From positions 55,136 through 119,135 of the forward strand of contig JAEUIQ010000027.1 of NCBI GenBank assembly GCA_016794985.1: a stretch of 64,000 nucleotides of DNA, written 5' to 3'. Under the pieces are notes generated by a model. That model did no database searches. It was not told the DNA's origin and was given only the letters and a program-made list of their open reading frames with translations. Position 1 is the stretch's first letter. The number at the start of each line of letters is the position of its first letter. The stretch comes from Planctomycetaceae bacterium (GTDB taxonomy: Bacteria; Planctomycetota; Planctomycetia; Pirellulales; Pirellulaceae). The position numbers were made by a program, and so were the translations under genes. Positions 44,366 to 53,044 of the stretch are shown here, piece after piece.

Positions 44366-45724
44366 ATGGTCCTTGACCCCGGTCCTCAGGCCAAGAGCCA
44401 ACCCCGGATGACTGGCTCTGTTCAACCGCAGTACGACTGTATTGTGATGGGCGCGGGCCCGGGCGGCGGAACCGTCGCGTCCCTCGTCGCTCAGCAGGGC
44501 TGGAAAACATTGCTCGTTGATCGCGACCCGATGCCGCGTTTTCACGTGGGCGAAAGCTTGATGCCAGAGACCTACTGGACGTTCGAGCGATTAGGTGTTT
44601 TGGAGGATTTTCGGCGAATCGCTTTCACGCGAAAATATGGCGTTCAGTTTGTAAGCGGTGATGGAAAAGAATCACGAGCCTTCGTTTTTTCCGAGCATGA
44701 ACCGCGAGCCTCGGCAATGACATGGCATGTCGAACGAGCGGAATTGGATTGCCTGCTTTTCGACACAGCGGCAAAGCATGGTGCGGACTGCCGCGATCTC
44801 ACACGGATCATCGACTTCCAGTTGAATCCGAACGGCGATGGGAAACACAGCGTCAACGTGCAACTTCCCGATGGCAGTCGTCATCATGTTTGGACAAAAG
44901 TCTTGGTGGATGCCTCTGGGCAGCAAGCGCTGATTGCGAATCGCTTGGGCCTCGTGAATGTGGATCCCAAATTGAAAAAGGCAGCCATCTGGGGCTATTT
45001 TTCTGATGCGGCACGCAACCCCGTTATCGAACCCGAGGTGACTTGTATTCTACATACGGAGGACAAACTCGCGTGGTTTTGGTACATCCCACTCAGTGAT
45101 GGGCGGGTTAGCGTGGGCGCGGTCGGCGACAATGACTACCTGCTGAAAAGCGGGATGTCGCCGGAAGATCGCTTCGAATGGCTACGGCGACGGTGCCCGG
45201 GCGTCTTGAAAAGACTGGAAAGTGCCACACTAACGACGCCCCTGCGGGTTGCAAAAGAGTTCTCCTACACCACGTCGCGACGTGCTGGAGACGGCTGGGT
45301 TTTGGTTGGAGATGCTTATGGTTTCATTGACCCAGTGTATTCCTCTGGCGTTTACTTGGCGCTCAAGAGCGGCGAATGGGCGGCGGATGCAATCGTGGAG
45401 GGCTTGCGAACGAATGACCTCTCCGCCCAACAATTGGGACGATGGACGCCGCAGTTTGATCAGGGCGTTCACTGGATTCGAAAATTGGTCCATGCCTTCT
45501 ATTGCAATGAGTTCAGCTTCGGCGCGTTCATGAAGGAGTACCCACAGTACGGACCAAACTTGACCGACCTGTTGATTGGCAAAGTTTTCGAAGGTGAACC
45601 GGGACGAATTTTCGACGATCTGGACCCGTGGATGGAGAAGTCGATTGCCTTGGGGCGAGATTGCTCGTTGACTGATCCCATGGCTCCGCGCGATGAGAAC
45701 GTTCCTGACGCCTTTCTGTGTTGA
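44366..45724 (+). CDS. FAD-dependent oxidoreductase, halogenase-like
   Basis: 452 residues from ATG 44366 (ATG 44408 is also possible). The FAD-binding motif is VMGAGPGGGTVASLVAQQGW, followed by LVDRDPMPRFHVGESLMP; DGWVLVGDAYGFIDPVYSSG is the second FAD motif. LAWFWYIPL fits the WxWxIP signature of flavin-dependent halogenases, so halogenation of an aromatic substrate is possible, but related geranylgeranyl-reductase-type enzymes share the fold. The stop overlaps the start of hemH, so it is cotranscribed with haem genes; it may act on a tetrapyrrole or quinone-like substrate. Confidence 0.85.
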   Translation: MVLDPGPQAKSQPRMTGSVQPQYDCIVMGAGPGGGTVASLVAQQGWKTLLVDRDPMPRFHVGESLMPETYWTFERLGVLEDFRRIAFTRKYGVQFVSGDGKESRAFVFSEHEPRASAMTWHVERAELDCLLFDTAAKHGADCRDLTRIIDFQLNPNGDGKHSVNVQLPDGSRHHVWTKVLVDASGQQALIANRLGLVNVDPKLKKAAIWGYFSDAARNPVIEPEVTCILHTEDKLAWFWYIPLSDGRVSVGAVGDNDYLLKSGMSPEDRFEWLRRRCPGVLKRLESATLTTPLRVAKEFSYTTSRRAGDGWVLVGDAYGFIDPVYSSGVYLALKSGEWAADAIVEGLRTNDLSAQQLGRWTPQFDQGVHWIRKLVHAFYCNEFSFGAFMKEYPQYGPNLTDLLIGKVFEGEPGRIFDDLDPWMEKSIALGRDCSLTDPMAPRDENVPDAFLC

Positions 45725-46797
45725 TTAGTGAAAGCAAATCCTTGAGTTATGATGCCGTTTTGCTGGTTTCCTTCGGTGGCCCGAATGGTCCCGACGACGT
45801 GATCCCATTCCTAGAGAATGTCTTGCGCGGCAAAAACGTGCCACGGGAACGTCTACTGGAGGTTGCCGAGCACTACTATCATTTTGGCGGCGTGAGCCCA
45901 ATCAACCAGCAAAACCTGCGACTGAAGGCGGCGCTCGAGCAGCGTTTGCAGGAGGTCGGTCCTCAACTCAACGTTTACTGGGGCAATCGAAATTGGCATC
46001 CTCTGTTGGCAGATACCTTGCAACAGATGAAAGCAGATGGAGTAACGCGTTGCCTCGCCTTGATGACCAGTGCTTTTAGCTGCTACTCCGGTTGCCGCCA
46101 GTATCGCGAAGACTTGGCGAAAGCGTTGGAACAGGTTGGGGGCGGTATTGTCATTCACAAAGTGCGAGTCTTCTTCAATCACCCAGGCTTTATCCAACCC
46201 ACGGCTCGTCAAACAGAGGCACTTTACCGCTCCTGGTCGCCCGAGCAACGAAGTCGTGGTCGAGTTTTGTTTTGTGCTCATAGTATCCCGAACGCCATGG
46301 CCAATGGTTCTGCCTACGAGGTTCAATTGCGCGAGGCGAGTCGCTTGGTAGCTGAGCAAGTGGGCATCCCTGAGTCACAATGGGAATTGGTTTTTCAAAG
46401 TCGGAGCGGCCCGCCGACTCAACCTTGGTTGGAACCGGATATCTGCGATCGCATCCGACAGCTGCACTCGGAGCAACAGCTACAAGATGTGCTGGTGGTA
46501 CCAATCGGGTTTGTTTCAGACCATTTGGAAGTCCTTTACGATTTGGATACCGAGGCCAAATCCGTGTGCGAGGAATTACGAATCGGGTTCCTTCGCGCGG
46601 CAACCGTCGGCAGTGACCCTGAGTTTGTCGCGGCCTTGGTCGACCTGATTCGCGAACGAACATCCAATGCTCCTAGACTGGCGATCGGACAGTACCCGGC
46701 AAACCACGACTTTTGTCCCTTGGATTGTTGTTGGAGCGGTCGCCCCGGAGCACCGCAACTTCCGACAGTTGCCGGCTTAGACCAGGCAGGGACCTAG
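45718..46797 (+). CDS. hemH: Ferrochelatase
   Basis: 359 residues from GTG 45718, overlapping the previous stop by 7 bases. It inserts ferrous iron into proto- or coproporphyrin in haem synthesis. Family motifs: LLVSFGGPNGPDDVIPFLEN, YYHFGGVSPINQQN, FCAHSIPNAMANG with the metal-binding His, LVFQSRSGPPTQPWLEPD, and VPIGFVSDHLEVLYDLDTEA with the second active-site region. No membrane segment. The neighbour sirB/cbiX gene follows after one base, so two chelatases are cotranscribed. Confidence 0.97.
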   Translation: MLISESKSLSYDAVLLVSFGGPNGPDDVIPFLENVLRGKNVPRERLLEVAEHYYHFGGVSPINQQNLRLKAALEQRLQEVGPQLNVYWGNRNWHPLLADTLQQMKADGVTRCLALMTSAFSCYSGCRQYREDLAKALEQVGGGIVIHKVRVFFNHPGFIQPTARQTEALYRSWSPEQRSRGRVLFCAHSIPNAMANGSAYEVQLREASRLVAEQVGIPESQWELVFQSRSGPPTQPWLEPDICDRIRQLHSEQQLQDVLVVPIGFVSDHLEVLYDLDTEAKSVCEELRIGFLRAATVGSDPEFVAALVDLIRERTSNAPRLAIGQYPANHDFCPLDCCWSGRPGAPQLPTVAGLDQAGT

Positions 46798-46798
46798 C

Positions 46799-47302
46799 GT
46801 GAACTGGGGACTAAGACTTCACGATGGCGTTATTCTCGTCGACCATGGTTCGCGGGTCGCTGAAAGCAATCAGGCCTTGTTGGTGATTGCCCAACGATTC
46901 CAAGCCACATTGCAACATCCGATTGTCGAACCGGCTCACATGGAACTGGCGGAACCTTCGATTCGCACCGCAGTCAGCCGTTGCGTGGCGCAAAACGCGA
47001 AACGGATTGTGGTGGTACCATTTTTTCTATTACCAGGACGTCATTGGCGGCAAGACATTCCGCAATTGACCCGTGCGGCGTGCGCAGAATTCGATGAACT
47101 GCCTTTTATTGTCACAGCGCCTTTAGGTGATGCACAGGGTGTCGTCGATGTTTTGATTGGTCGCATGGCGACTTGCTTAAGTTCGGCGGACAATGGCGGT
47201 GAAGCTTGTGAGGTTTGCCGACCCGGACCGACTTGCTGGCAGCGTTCAATGGCCCGCCAAGTCCTTCCGGAAGATAAAGTACGCGGCACCGACCAAACAT
47301 AA
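46799..47302 (+). CDS. CbiX/SirB-type sirohydrochlorin chelatase
   Basis: 167 residues from GTG 46799, one base after the hemH stop. ILVDHGSRVAESN is the N-terminal chelatase motif with His, and VEPAHMELAEPSI and IVVVPFFLLPGRHWRQDIPQ with the second His region follow the CbiX/SirB small-chelatase pattern. It inserts Fe (siroheme) or Co (cobalamin) into sirohydrochlorin. The C-terminus carries a Cys-rich tail (GGEACEVCRPGPTCWQRS) not found in simple CbiX-S, perhaps an Fe-S or metal site. Its 3' end overlaps a convergent gene by 57 bases. Confidence 0.88.
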   Translation: MNWGLRLHDGVILVDHGSRVAESNQALLVIAQRFQATLQHPIVEPAHMELAEPSIRTAVSRCVAQNAKRIVVVPFFLLPGRHWRQDIPQLTRAACAEFDELPFIVTAPLGDAQGVVDVLIGRMATCLSSADNGGEACEVCRPGPTCWQRSMARQVLPEDKVRGTDQT

Positions 47303-47602
47303 TCCTGCCCACAAATAATCTAGTGTCAGTTTCTCTTTGAGGTACCAAACCGCGAATGGGGCAAAGACAGCCAAGGCCAAAACTTCTTGTAAAATTTTTA
47401 GTTGCCCAATCGTCATGACTTGATGGCCAATTCGATTTGCCGGTACTTGAATCATGTATTCAAAAAAAGCAATTCCCCAACTCACAAGTGCCGCGACGAT
47501 CCATGGCTTGGTCGACATGTTTTTTAAATGTCCATACCATGCCAACGTCATGAATGCGTTGCTGAGCATCAAGAGAAAAATCGTTGCGTAGTAGTGATAC
47601 AT
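47246..47602 (-). CDS. DUF486 / small DMT-type membrane protein
   Basis: 118 residues with four membrane helices (YATIFLLMLSNAFMTLAWYG, IVAALVSWGIAFFEYMI, LAVFAPFAVWYL, YLWAGLCLVGAAYFIF) and the conserved AFFEYMIQVPANRIGHQ and FAPFAVWYLKEKL, typical of DUF486. The transport role is not established. It converges with, and overlaps, the chelatase gene. Confidence 0.9.
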   Translation of the reverse strand: MYHYYATIFLLMLSNAFMTLAWYGHLKNMSTKPWIVAALVSWGIAFFEYMIQVPANRIGHQVMTIGQLKILQEVLALAVFAPFAVWYLKEKLTLDYLWAGLCLVGAAYFIFRKDLAGH

Positions 47603-47771
47603 CTTGATTATTAGTTGTGGCCGTTGAGGGTTGAGATCGCGCGTCGGTGGTAACTAATCTGCCCGCCGCTAAATTTCAAGAGGGGCCCAAGCGCCGCTAG
47701 CGTTATGCCTACCCAGATTGCAGTGCCTGACGTTGACGAGGCCCTCTTGGTCTTTTACAACCAGCACCTCG

Positions 47772-47796
47772 GAAGTTGTTCCACGCAAACAACTTC
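47772..47796. promoter_or_regulatory. 9-bp inverted repeat upstream of the pseudo-esterase gene
   Basis: GAAGTTGTT pairs exactly with AACAACTTC around a 7-base spacer, 49 bases before ATG 47845. It could be an operator. Confidence 0.5.
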
Positions 47797-47844
47797 TAAC
47801 CCTGCGGTTTTCTTTCGACGATTGACTTCGCGAGAATAGGTCTT

Positions 47845-48591
47845 ATGAATCGACTTCAGTATGGCCCGTTGGCAATGATGGAAATGGCAGCCAATGAATT
47901 GCACTCGTCTGATTCGAGCGCGAGCGGCCAAGGGGCGGCTTCAAATTTTGGTCAGCAATTGACCGCAGAACGGGCGAATCACCGATTGTTTATCCCTGCG
48001 GGGTACGAACGAAATTACGCTTACCCGCTACTGGTTTATTTGCATGATGCTGGCCAAGATGCAAGCCAATTGCACCGAGTCATGCCTCAGATTAGCTTGC
48101 AAAACTACGCAGGTTGCGCATTCACCTCCCCTTGCCAGAACGGCAACCGCCGGGCCTGGCAACAGAACGATTCCATTGTTTATTCCGCTTTGGACGCGCT
48201 TTCCAAAGTTGTATCCAACGCTCAGACGCGATTGAATATCAATGACAAGAAGATTTTCTTGATTGGAGCGGGACTTGGCGGAAGCATGGCTATTCGTTTG
48301 GCATTCTTGTACCACGAACGAATTGCGGGAGTGATATCCATCAACGGCGAACTACCTAACTCTGGACCTTGGTTGTCACGATTGAGGGTGGCTCGACATA
48401 TTCCGGTACTTCTGGCGCACTACCGCAAATCACGCCACTTCTCTGAACAGCGATTGTGCGAAAACCTAATCTTGCTCCATTCAGCTGGGTTTTCCGTGAC
48501 CATGCGTCAATATCCTTGCGACGATTCGGGGTGCGACCAAGTGTATCGAGATGCGAACCGCTGGGTCATGGAATCGGTGACCAGTGTTTGA
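47845..48591 (+). CDS. Alpha/beta-hydrolase-fold protein lacking the nucleophile serine
   Basis: 248 residues resembling esterase/PHB-depolymerase-type hydrolases: RLFIPAGYERNYAYPLLVYL, HDAGQDASQLHRVMP (oxyanion side), and an elbow IGAGLGGSMAIRLAFLY. The elbow reads G-A-G-L-G where active enzymes have G-x-S-x-G, so the nucleophile is replaced by glycine, and no convincing catalytic His motif is seen near the C-terminus (DDSGCDQVYRDANRW). No signal peptide. Probably a pseudoenzyme with a binding or regulatory role. Confidence 0.75.
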   Translation: MNRLQYGPLAMMEMAANELHSSDSSASGQGAASNFGQQLTAERANHRLFIPAGYERNYAYPLLVYLHDAGQDASQLHRVMPQISLQNYAGCAFTSPCQNGNRRAWQQNDSIVYSALDALSKVVSNAQTRLNINDKKIFLIGAGLGGSMAIRLAFLYHERIAGVISINGELPNSGPWLSRLRVARHIPVLLAHYRKSRHFSEQRLCENLILLHSAGFSVTMRQYPCDDSGCDQVYRDANRWVMESVTSV

Positions 48592-48693
48592 AGATTTTCA
48601 ATTGACAAGGTTACTTAAAACTTCTATTGTCCAGCAGCGGATGGATGGATTCGTCCGCGAAAGAGCGAAGCACAGCCAGGAAGGCACAAAACG

Positions 48694-50265
48694 ATGCATG
48701 GAATCGGTTGCCCCATTGGGACGTTGAGTCGAGTTTTGGTTTTGAGCCTGGCTCTCGCATTGTTCATAGCCAGTGGTTGTCGTTCAGGTGAGACCTGGGC
48801 CCCCAAGCTACCAAAGTTCGGCGGTTCGAACCTGGTTTTTGGTTCCAAACCAAAAGAAGAAATTGAGCCCCCGGCCCTCAGCTTCAAACCGGGCGAAGCC
48901 AACAATCAGTCCGCCGCGGGCAACTCGACGCAATTAGCTAGCGACACCAGAAGCGGCGCGACTCCGCCACGAGCCCCCTACACTTTTCAAGAGCCAAATA
49001 GTGCAACCGGGACCGCGTCGACTGGCCTTGCTCCCGCACCAACACGAAACGATTCCATGGCGGGCAATCGTCCGAACCAAGGACTGTCCAACCCCGCTGG
49101 ATCGAACCTCGCGGGAACAAGCCTCGCGGGAACAAACGGCGGCGCAAGCCCCAGCCCCCCGGCCTCCTCATTGTCACAACTCCCGGCATCTCCCGGAAGT
49201 GTTGGTCGAGTTGGATACAACGAAAGTGAATCAGCTCGTTCCTCTTCGAACCCTGTGCTGAGTGATTCTTCCGTAACCGGTCTCAATAACAGCGTTGTGA
49301 ATTCCCGGCTGTTGCCGAGCGGACAAACGCCGAGTGGTCAACGCGACATCCGAGGCATTCCGGGAGGTAGCTTAGGCAATCCTTTAGGTGGGAGTACGTC
49401 GACGCCAGGCGTTTCGCCATCGTCAAATGTTGGCGGATTGCCACCAGCTCCAATGGGCGGTTCAACTTCAAACAACGGACTTCCGTCCGCTGGTGGACTT
49501 CCTTCCGCAAGCGGGCTGCCAGCAAACAACGGGTTACCAGCCTCAAGCGGCTTGCCAGCCGCAAGTGGGTTACCAGCCGCAAGTGGGTTGCCGCCTGCGG
49601 GTCGTTCGGCGTTGCCACCCACTTCTGGATTGCCGGCCGCTCCCAACAACGGCAGTGTCAATCATGCCCTACCCTCCGCTGGCTTAACCAACCCAACCAA
49701 TGGACTGGGGCAAACAACGCAGCCAATGACCCAAGCCGGGAACAATTCCGGCGGTTCTATGGTCGCAAATGGAATAAATCCGGACGCCATGTCGAGAAAT
49801 CCACGGCCAAATCCCACGGCATCGCAACCCGGCGCACCGAATGCTGCACCAAATCAGCAGGCGTCTTCGAGCGGACTTTCGGCGGGGAACTCAAGTAGCG
49901 GATTTCGGCCTGGTTCGGTTGGCGTTCCAGCGCAAGCAAATCCGACACCAAATTACCAGCAGACGCAGCACGGTGCCTTTCCCGGCCTTCCGGCATGGCC
50001 CGGAACAAACTCGGGCTCCACCGCTCCTGTATCGGCACCGTCTACATTACCGGCAACAGCATTGCCACCAGGGGCAACCCAGCCCAGTGGAACACCTCGA
50101 CCGAACGGCGGTGGATTGCCAGGTTCACCTGGTTCAGTTTCACCGACCGGGCAACGGGCCACCAGCGGAAGTTCGGCGCTACCATCCTTTCCGGGTGCGG
50201 AACAATCAGCGGGGCAAACAGCGGGGCAAGTCGTGTGTGAAGGCGACCAATGTGTCGTTCGCTAG
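48694..50265 (+). CDS. Low-complexity Gly/Ser/Pro/Asn-rich lipoprotein with GLP repeats
   Basis: 523 residues. Signal peptide LVLSLALALFIASGC with a lipobox ending in Cys (about residue 29). The mature part is almost all Gly, Ser, Pro, Asn, Thr and Ala, with a central array of SGLPA-type units (for example PASSGLPAASGLPAASGLPP) and ends VVCEGDQCVVR. Probably an extended, surface-exposed linker or adhesive lipoprotein; the terminal Cys pair might form a disulfide. Confidence 0.85.
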   Translation: MHGIGCPIGTLSRVLVLSLALALFIASGCRSGETWAPKLPKFGGSNLVFGSKPKEEIEPPALSFKPGEANNQSAAGNSTQLASDTRSGATPPRAPYTFQEPNSATGTASTGLAPAPTRNDSMAGNRPNQGLSNPAGSNLAGTSLAGTNGGASPSPPASSLSQLPASPGSVGRVGYNESESARSSSNPVLSDSSVTGLNNSVVNSRLLPSGQTPSGQRDIRGIPGGSLGNPLGGSTSTPGVSPSSNVGGLPPAPMGGSTSNNGLPSAGGLPSASGLPANNGLPASSGLPAASGLPAASGLPPAGRSALPPTSGLPAAPNNGSVNHALPSAGLTNPTNGLGQTTQPMTQAGNNSGGSMVANGINPDAMSRNPRPNPTASQPGAPNAAPNQQASSSGLSAGNSSSGFRPGSVGVPAQANPTPNYQQTQHGAFPGLPAWPGTNSGSTAPVSAPSTLPATALPPGATQPSGTPRPNGGGLPGSPGSVSPTGQRATSGSSALPSFPGAEQSAGQTAGQVVCEGDQCVVR

Positions 50266-50493
50266 TCGTCATTTATTAGCAGCGTTGGCCGAAACATCGG
50301 TTTGTCGCCGACGCAATGCTCTGGTCAGTCTATTGGCAACTCAGCCTGCAAAATTGACACAACCGGTGCGATCATGATGTGGCACCGAAATTCAGTGAGA
50401 GATTCGCGAAGCCAGCTTCACCACTTGGTCTCGTTTGACCCATCTTTTCCCAGTTGAAAGCCACCATCGGCTTATCAAAACTCGGGTAACCAT

Positions 50494-50862
50494 ATGAGCC
50501 TGCAAGGCAATGACACAGTCGTTTTCGAACACTTGCATTACCTGCTCGACGAGCAAGGGCGGGCCGAGTCGTTTGAACGCCGGAAGTTAGGTCGCAAGTC
50601 GTTTCAAACGATCCAACTGGTTGCTGAATGCGGCGAGGATCCCACTCGATTGGCCTCCGCTGATTTTGAAAAGCGAGAATGCTTCGACATTAGCTCGAGC
50701 GGAATTGCCTATTTTAGCCCGCACCAACCAACCGCTTCTCATATCACGGTTGCGATTGGAACCGTTCCTTTGAGGTTCATTCACGCCAGCATTCGACATT
50801 CCAAGCAGGTCGAGGATGGACGCTGGTTGGTCGGTTGCCAATTCGTGAAGAAGTTAAATTAG
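50494..50862 (+). CDS. PilZ-like domain protein
   Basis: 122 residues. ERRKLGRKSFQTIQL resembles the RxxxR c-di-GMP-binding arm, followed by FDISSSGIAYFSPHQP (the D/NxSxxG motif) and LVGCQFVKKL. It is a single-domain c-di-GMP receptor candidate, consistent with the other c-di-GMP genes in the window. The RxxxR arm is not perfect, so binding is likely but not certain. Confidence 0.75.
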   Translation: MSLQGNDTVVFEHLHYLLDEQGRAESFERRKLGRKSFQTIQLVAECGEDPTRLASADFEKRECFDISSSGIAYFSPHQPTASHITVAIGTVPLRFIHASIRHSKQVEDGRWLVGCQFVKKLN

Positions 50863-50872
50863 GTTCCCATCT

Positions 50873-51667
50873 TTACTTGGCTGGAACGGCCAACATTTCG
50901 CTGGGCTGGCGAACTTCATTGGCCGGACTGATTGGCAAGTACAAGGTGAACATCGTCCCTTTGCCGACGGAACTGTCGACCCGAATTCTTCCTTGATGCT
51001 GTTCGATGACGTCTTTGCAAGCGGATAGTCCCAAGCCGGTACCGCCTTTACCTGAAGCGTCTGGTCCCGTTTTCGTGGTAAAATAGGGTTCAAAGATGCG
51101 ATGGAGAACTTCAGGTGGCATACCACACCCGTAGTCACGAATCGAGACGCCAACATAATTTTCTTGAGGCGATTGAAACAGCTTGATCGTGATTTGACCG
51201 CCCTTGTCCATCGCTTGTCGGGCGTTCGTCAACAAATTCAAGATCACTTGTTGAATTTGGTTGCCAATCGCATGCACCTTGGGCAGGTTGGGTTCGACTT
51301 GGATTTCGACTTGAACCCGGAACTGTTGCATTTCACGACTCAACAGCACCATCGTTTCGTCGAATAGCTGAGCGAGATCCACGGGGGCGAAATCGCCGCT
51401 GCGGTTCTTGGCCATCCCCAAAACGCTGTGGGTGATCTTGGCCGCTCTTTCGCTAGCAGCCAAGATTTTATCTAAAGCTTTGTCCCGGGTTGCTTGATCA
51501 GGGTGCCGAATCCCCATTTTGGCATAATTCATGATCGTCATCAGAATATTGTTGAATTCGTGCGTTGTTGTTCCTAACAACTCCCCAAGCGCCGCTTTGT
51601 TGCGCAACTGCGCGACTTGAGAACGGAGTCTTTGCAATTCTTCTTGGGTGGATTCTGGTTTCGACAT
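50873..51667 (-). CDS. Soluble histidine kinase
   Basis: 264 residues, no membrane helix. A coiled-coil start (EELQRLRSQVAQLRNKAALG) leads into HisKA (LLGTTTHEFNNILMTIMNY, His in THEFNN) and HATPase (LLTNARQAMDKGG, IRDYGCGMP, GKGGTGLGLSACKDVI). No sensor domain is attached, so input must come from a partner. Converges with the PilZ gene (10-base gap). Confidence 0.95.
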   Translation of the reverse strand: MSKPESTQEELQRLRSQVAQLRNKAALGELLGTTTHEFNNILMTIMNYAKMGIRHPDQATRDKALDKILAASERAAKITHSVLGMAKNRSGDFAPVDLAQLFDETMVLLSREMQQFRVQVEIQVEPNLPKVHAIGNQIQQVILNLLTNARQAMDKGGQITIKLFQSPQENYVGVSIRDYGCGMPPEVLHRIFEPYFTTKTGPDASGKGGTGLGLSACKDVIEQHQGRIRVDSSVGKGTMFTLYLPISPANEVRQPSEMLAVPAK

Positions 51668-51816
51668 GGAATTTTAGGAGCTTCAGTTGAACTAGGAAAG
51701 CCAATCTCGTCATCATCGCTCGCCGCCCTTAATCGTATCGTCGAATCAACCTAGGATTCTACAACCCAAAGCCCTACAATCGCCACACGCCGTTTCCTCG
51801 AAGCAGGAGCATTCTG

Positions 51817-52077
51817 ATGGAGCAACTTATCACAACACGATTCAACGAAGGATTACGGTTGGCGAAAGCCAACGGAATCGAGGTTCGTTTCGAGTACATG
51901 CACGGACGCGGTGGCGGCGTTTGCCAAGTGAACCAACGTCCCCATTTGTTTGTGGATCTCGCGCTTAACCCGTCAGACCAACTGCAAGCATTGGAGGCCG
52001 CCATCCAATTGGTGATCCATGAAGATTGGCCGCTGAAGCAGATCGATCAATTGAGAGGATGGGTTGGAAGCGGTTGA
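51817..52077 (+). CDS. Small conserved-looking protein (86 aa)
   Basis: MEQLITTRFNEGLRLAKANG starts a short alpha/beta protein with YMHGRGGGVCQVNQRPHLFV in the middle and an acidic/Trp-rich C-terminus. Unknown function. It converges with, and overlaps by 31 bases, the gene on the other strand. Confidence 0.65.
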   Translation: MEQLITTRFNEGLRLAKANGIEVRFEYMHGRGGGVCQVNQRPHLFVDLALNPSDQLQALEAAIQLVIHEDWPLKQIDQLRGWVGSG

Positions 52078-52340
52078 TACCACACGCGCAAGAACTGATG
52101 CCACCGACTTGGAGCGTCACCACTCGTCGAGATACTACCGTCCTTAGTACCTTCTTCCCAATCGTTCCATAAATTGGGCAAGACCACCGTTTCGACTTGC
52201 AATAGTTGGACAGGATGCTCGGCCAACCATCGATTCGCGGCATTCACGGCCGCATCGAAACTTTCGTATTGACCTTCCGTGATGATGCCAGGAGCCTTCA
52301 CTTGACGCGGTACAAAATCGATATAGCTCAAGGGTGTCAT
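52047..52340 (-). CDS. Small unknown protein coupled to nadD (97 aa)
   Basis: Soluble, Trp-rich (LLQVETVVLPNLWNDWEEGT, WHQFLRVWYQPLP). The middle (SFDAAVNAANRWLAEHPVQL) is like a substrate-free alpha/beta binding motif. Its start overlaps the nadD stop, so the genes are cotranscribed. No family recognised. Confidence 0.65.
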   Translation of the reverse strand: MTPLSYIDFVPRQVKAPGIITEGQYESFDAAVNAANRWLAEHPVQLLQVETVVLPNLWNDWEEGTKDGSISTSGDAPSRWHQFLRVWYQPLPTHPLN

Positions 52341-53044
52341 GCTCGATAGAGCCCCTGTGTTTCGATATACTTTTCCACGGCCCGAGGTGTGCGATAGCGA
52401 ATACCGCGGCCACTGCCAATTCGCTGCCGAATATCGGTCGAGCTAAATTCGAATTGCTGGGAGTCCACGAGCGAGGATCGAATCGCATCGATCTGCTCCT
52501 CGGTCGCGTAGCCGCGCAACACCTGCCACGCCTCTGCCGCAGTGGGACCGCTGATGGCGGGTCGGTTCACTACCAACAAGCGAGCGAGTCGAAGGATCTC
52601 GTGCGGTTCCCGCCAACGAGGAAAATCCAACAGTGAATCCAGCCCCATCAACAGATAAAAATTGTCGTCCGGCGCCGCCTGCTTCAAGGCTCGTAAAGTA
52701 TCGACCGTGTAGCTGATTTCGCCGCGATCCAGCTCCAAGGTTGAAATTGCCAGTTGCGGGTGATCCGCAATGGCCAATTGCAGCATCTCCACCCGCGTCT
52801 TACCGTCCGCAATTGGACCGCGCGGCCTCAGAGGCGAATGGGCCGCAGGCACAAACAAGACTTGATCCAAAGCCGCACTTTCCAGACATTGTTGGGCCAA
52901 GAGCAAATGCCCATAATGCACCGGATCGAATGAACCGCCAAACACACCAATATTCAAAACAGACTCTCGCTTTCGTCCCCAACGCTCGATCGATGCCCCT
53001 TCCGGCACAATATACCACAGTCGCCCCGTCAAAAACCCGTTCAA
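52337..53044 (-). CDS. nadD: Nicotinate-nucleotide adenylyltransferase
   Basis: 235 residues. It transfers AMP from ATP to nicotinate mononucleotide in NAD synthesis. GVFGGSFDPVHYGHL is the nucleotidyltransferase GxFxPxHxGH motif, and FEFSSTDIRQRIGSG is the ISSTxxR motif. The first 29 residues lie ahead of the usual start; a TTG at 52957 (LNIGVFGG) would give a normal-length protein. The stop overlaps the next gene. Confidence 0.95.
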   Translation of the reverse strand: MNGFLTGRLWYIVPEGASIERWGRKRESVLNIGVFGGSFDPVHYGHLLLAQQCLESAALDQVLFVPAAHSPLRPRGPIADGKTRVEMLQLAIADHPQLAISTLELDRGEISYTVDTLRALKQAAPDDNFYLLMGLDSLLDFPRWREPHEILRLARLLVVNRPAISGPTAAEAWQVLRGYATEEQIDAIRSSLVDSQQFEFSSTDIRQRIGSGRGIRYRTPRAVEKYIETQGLYRA

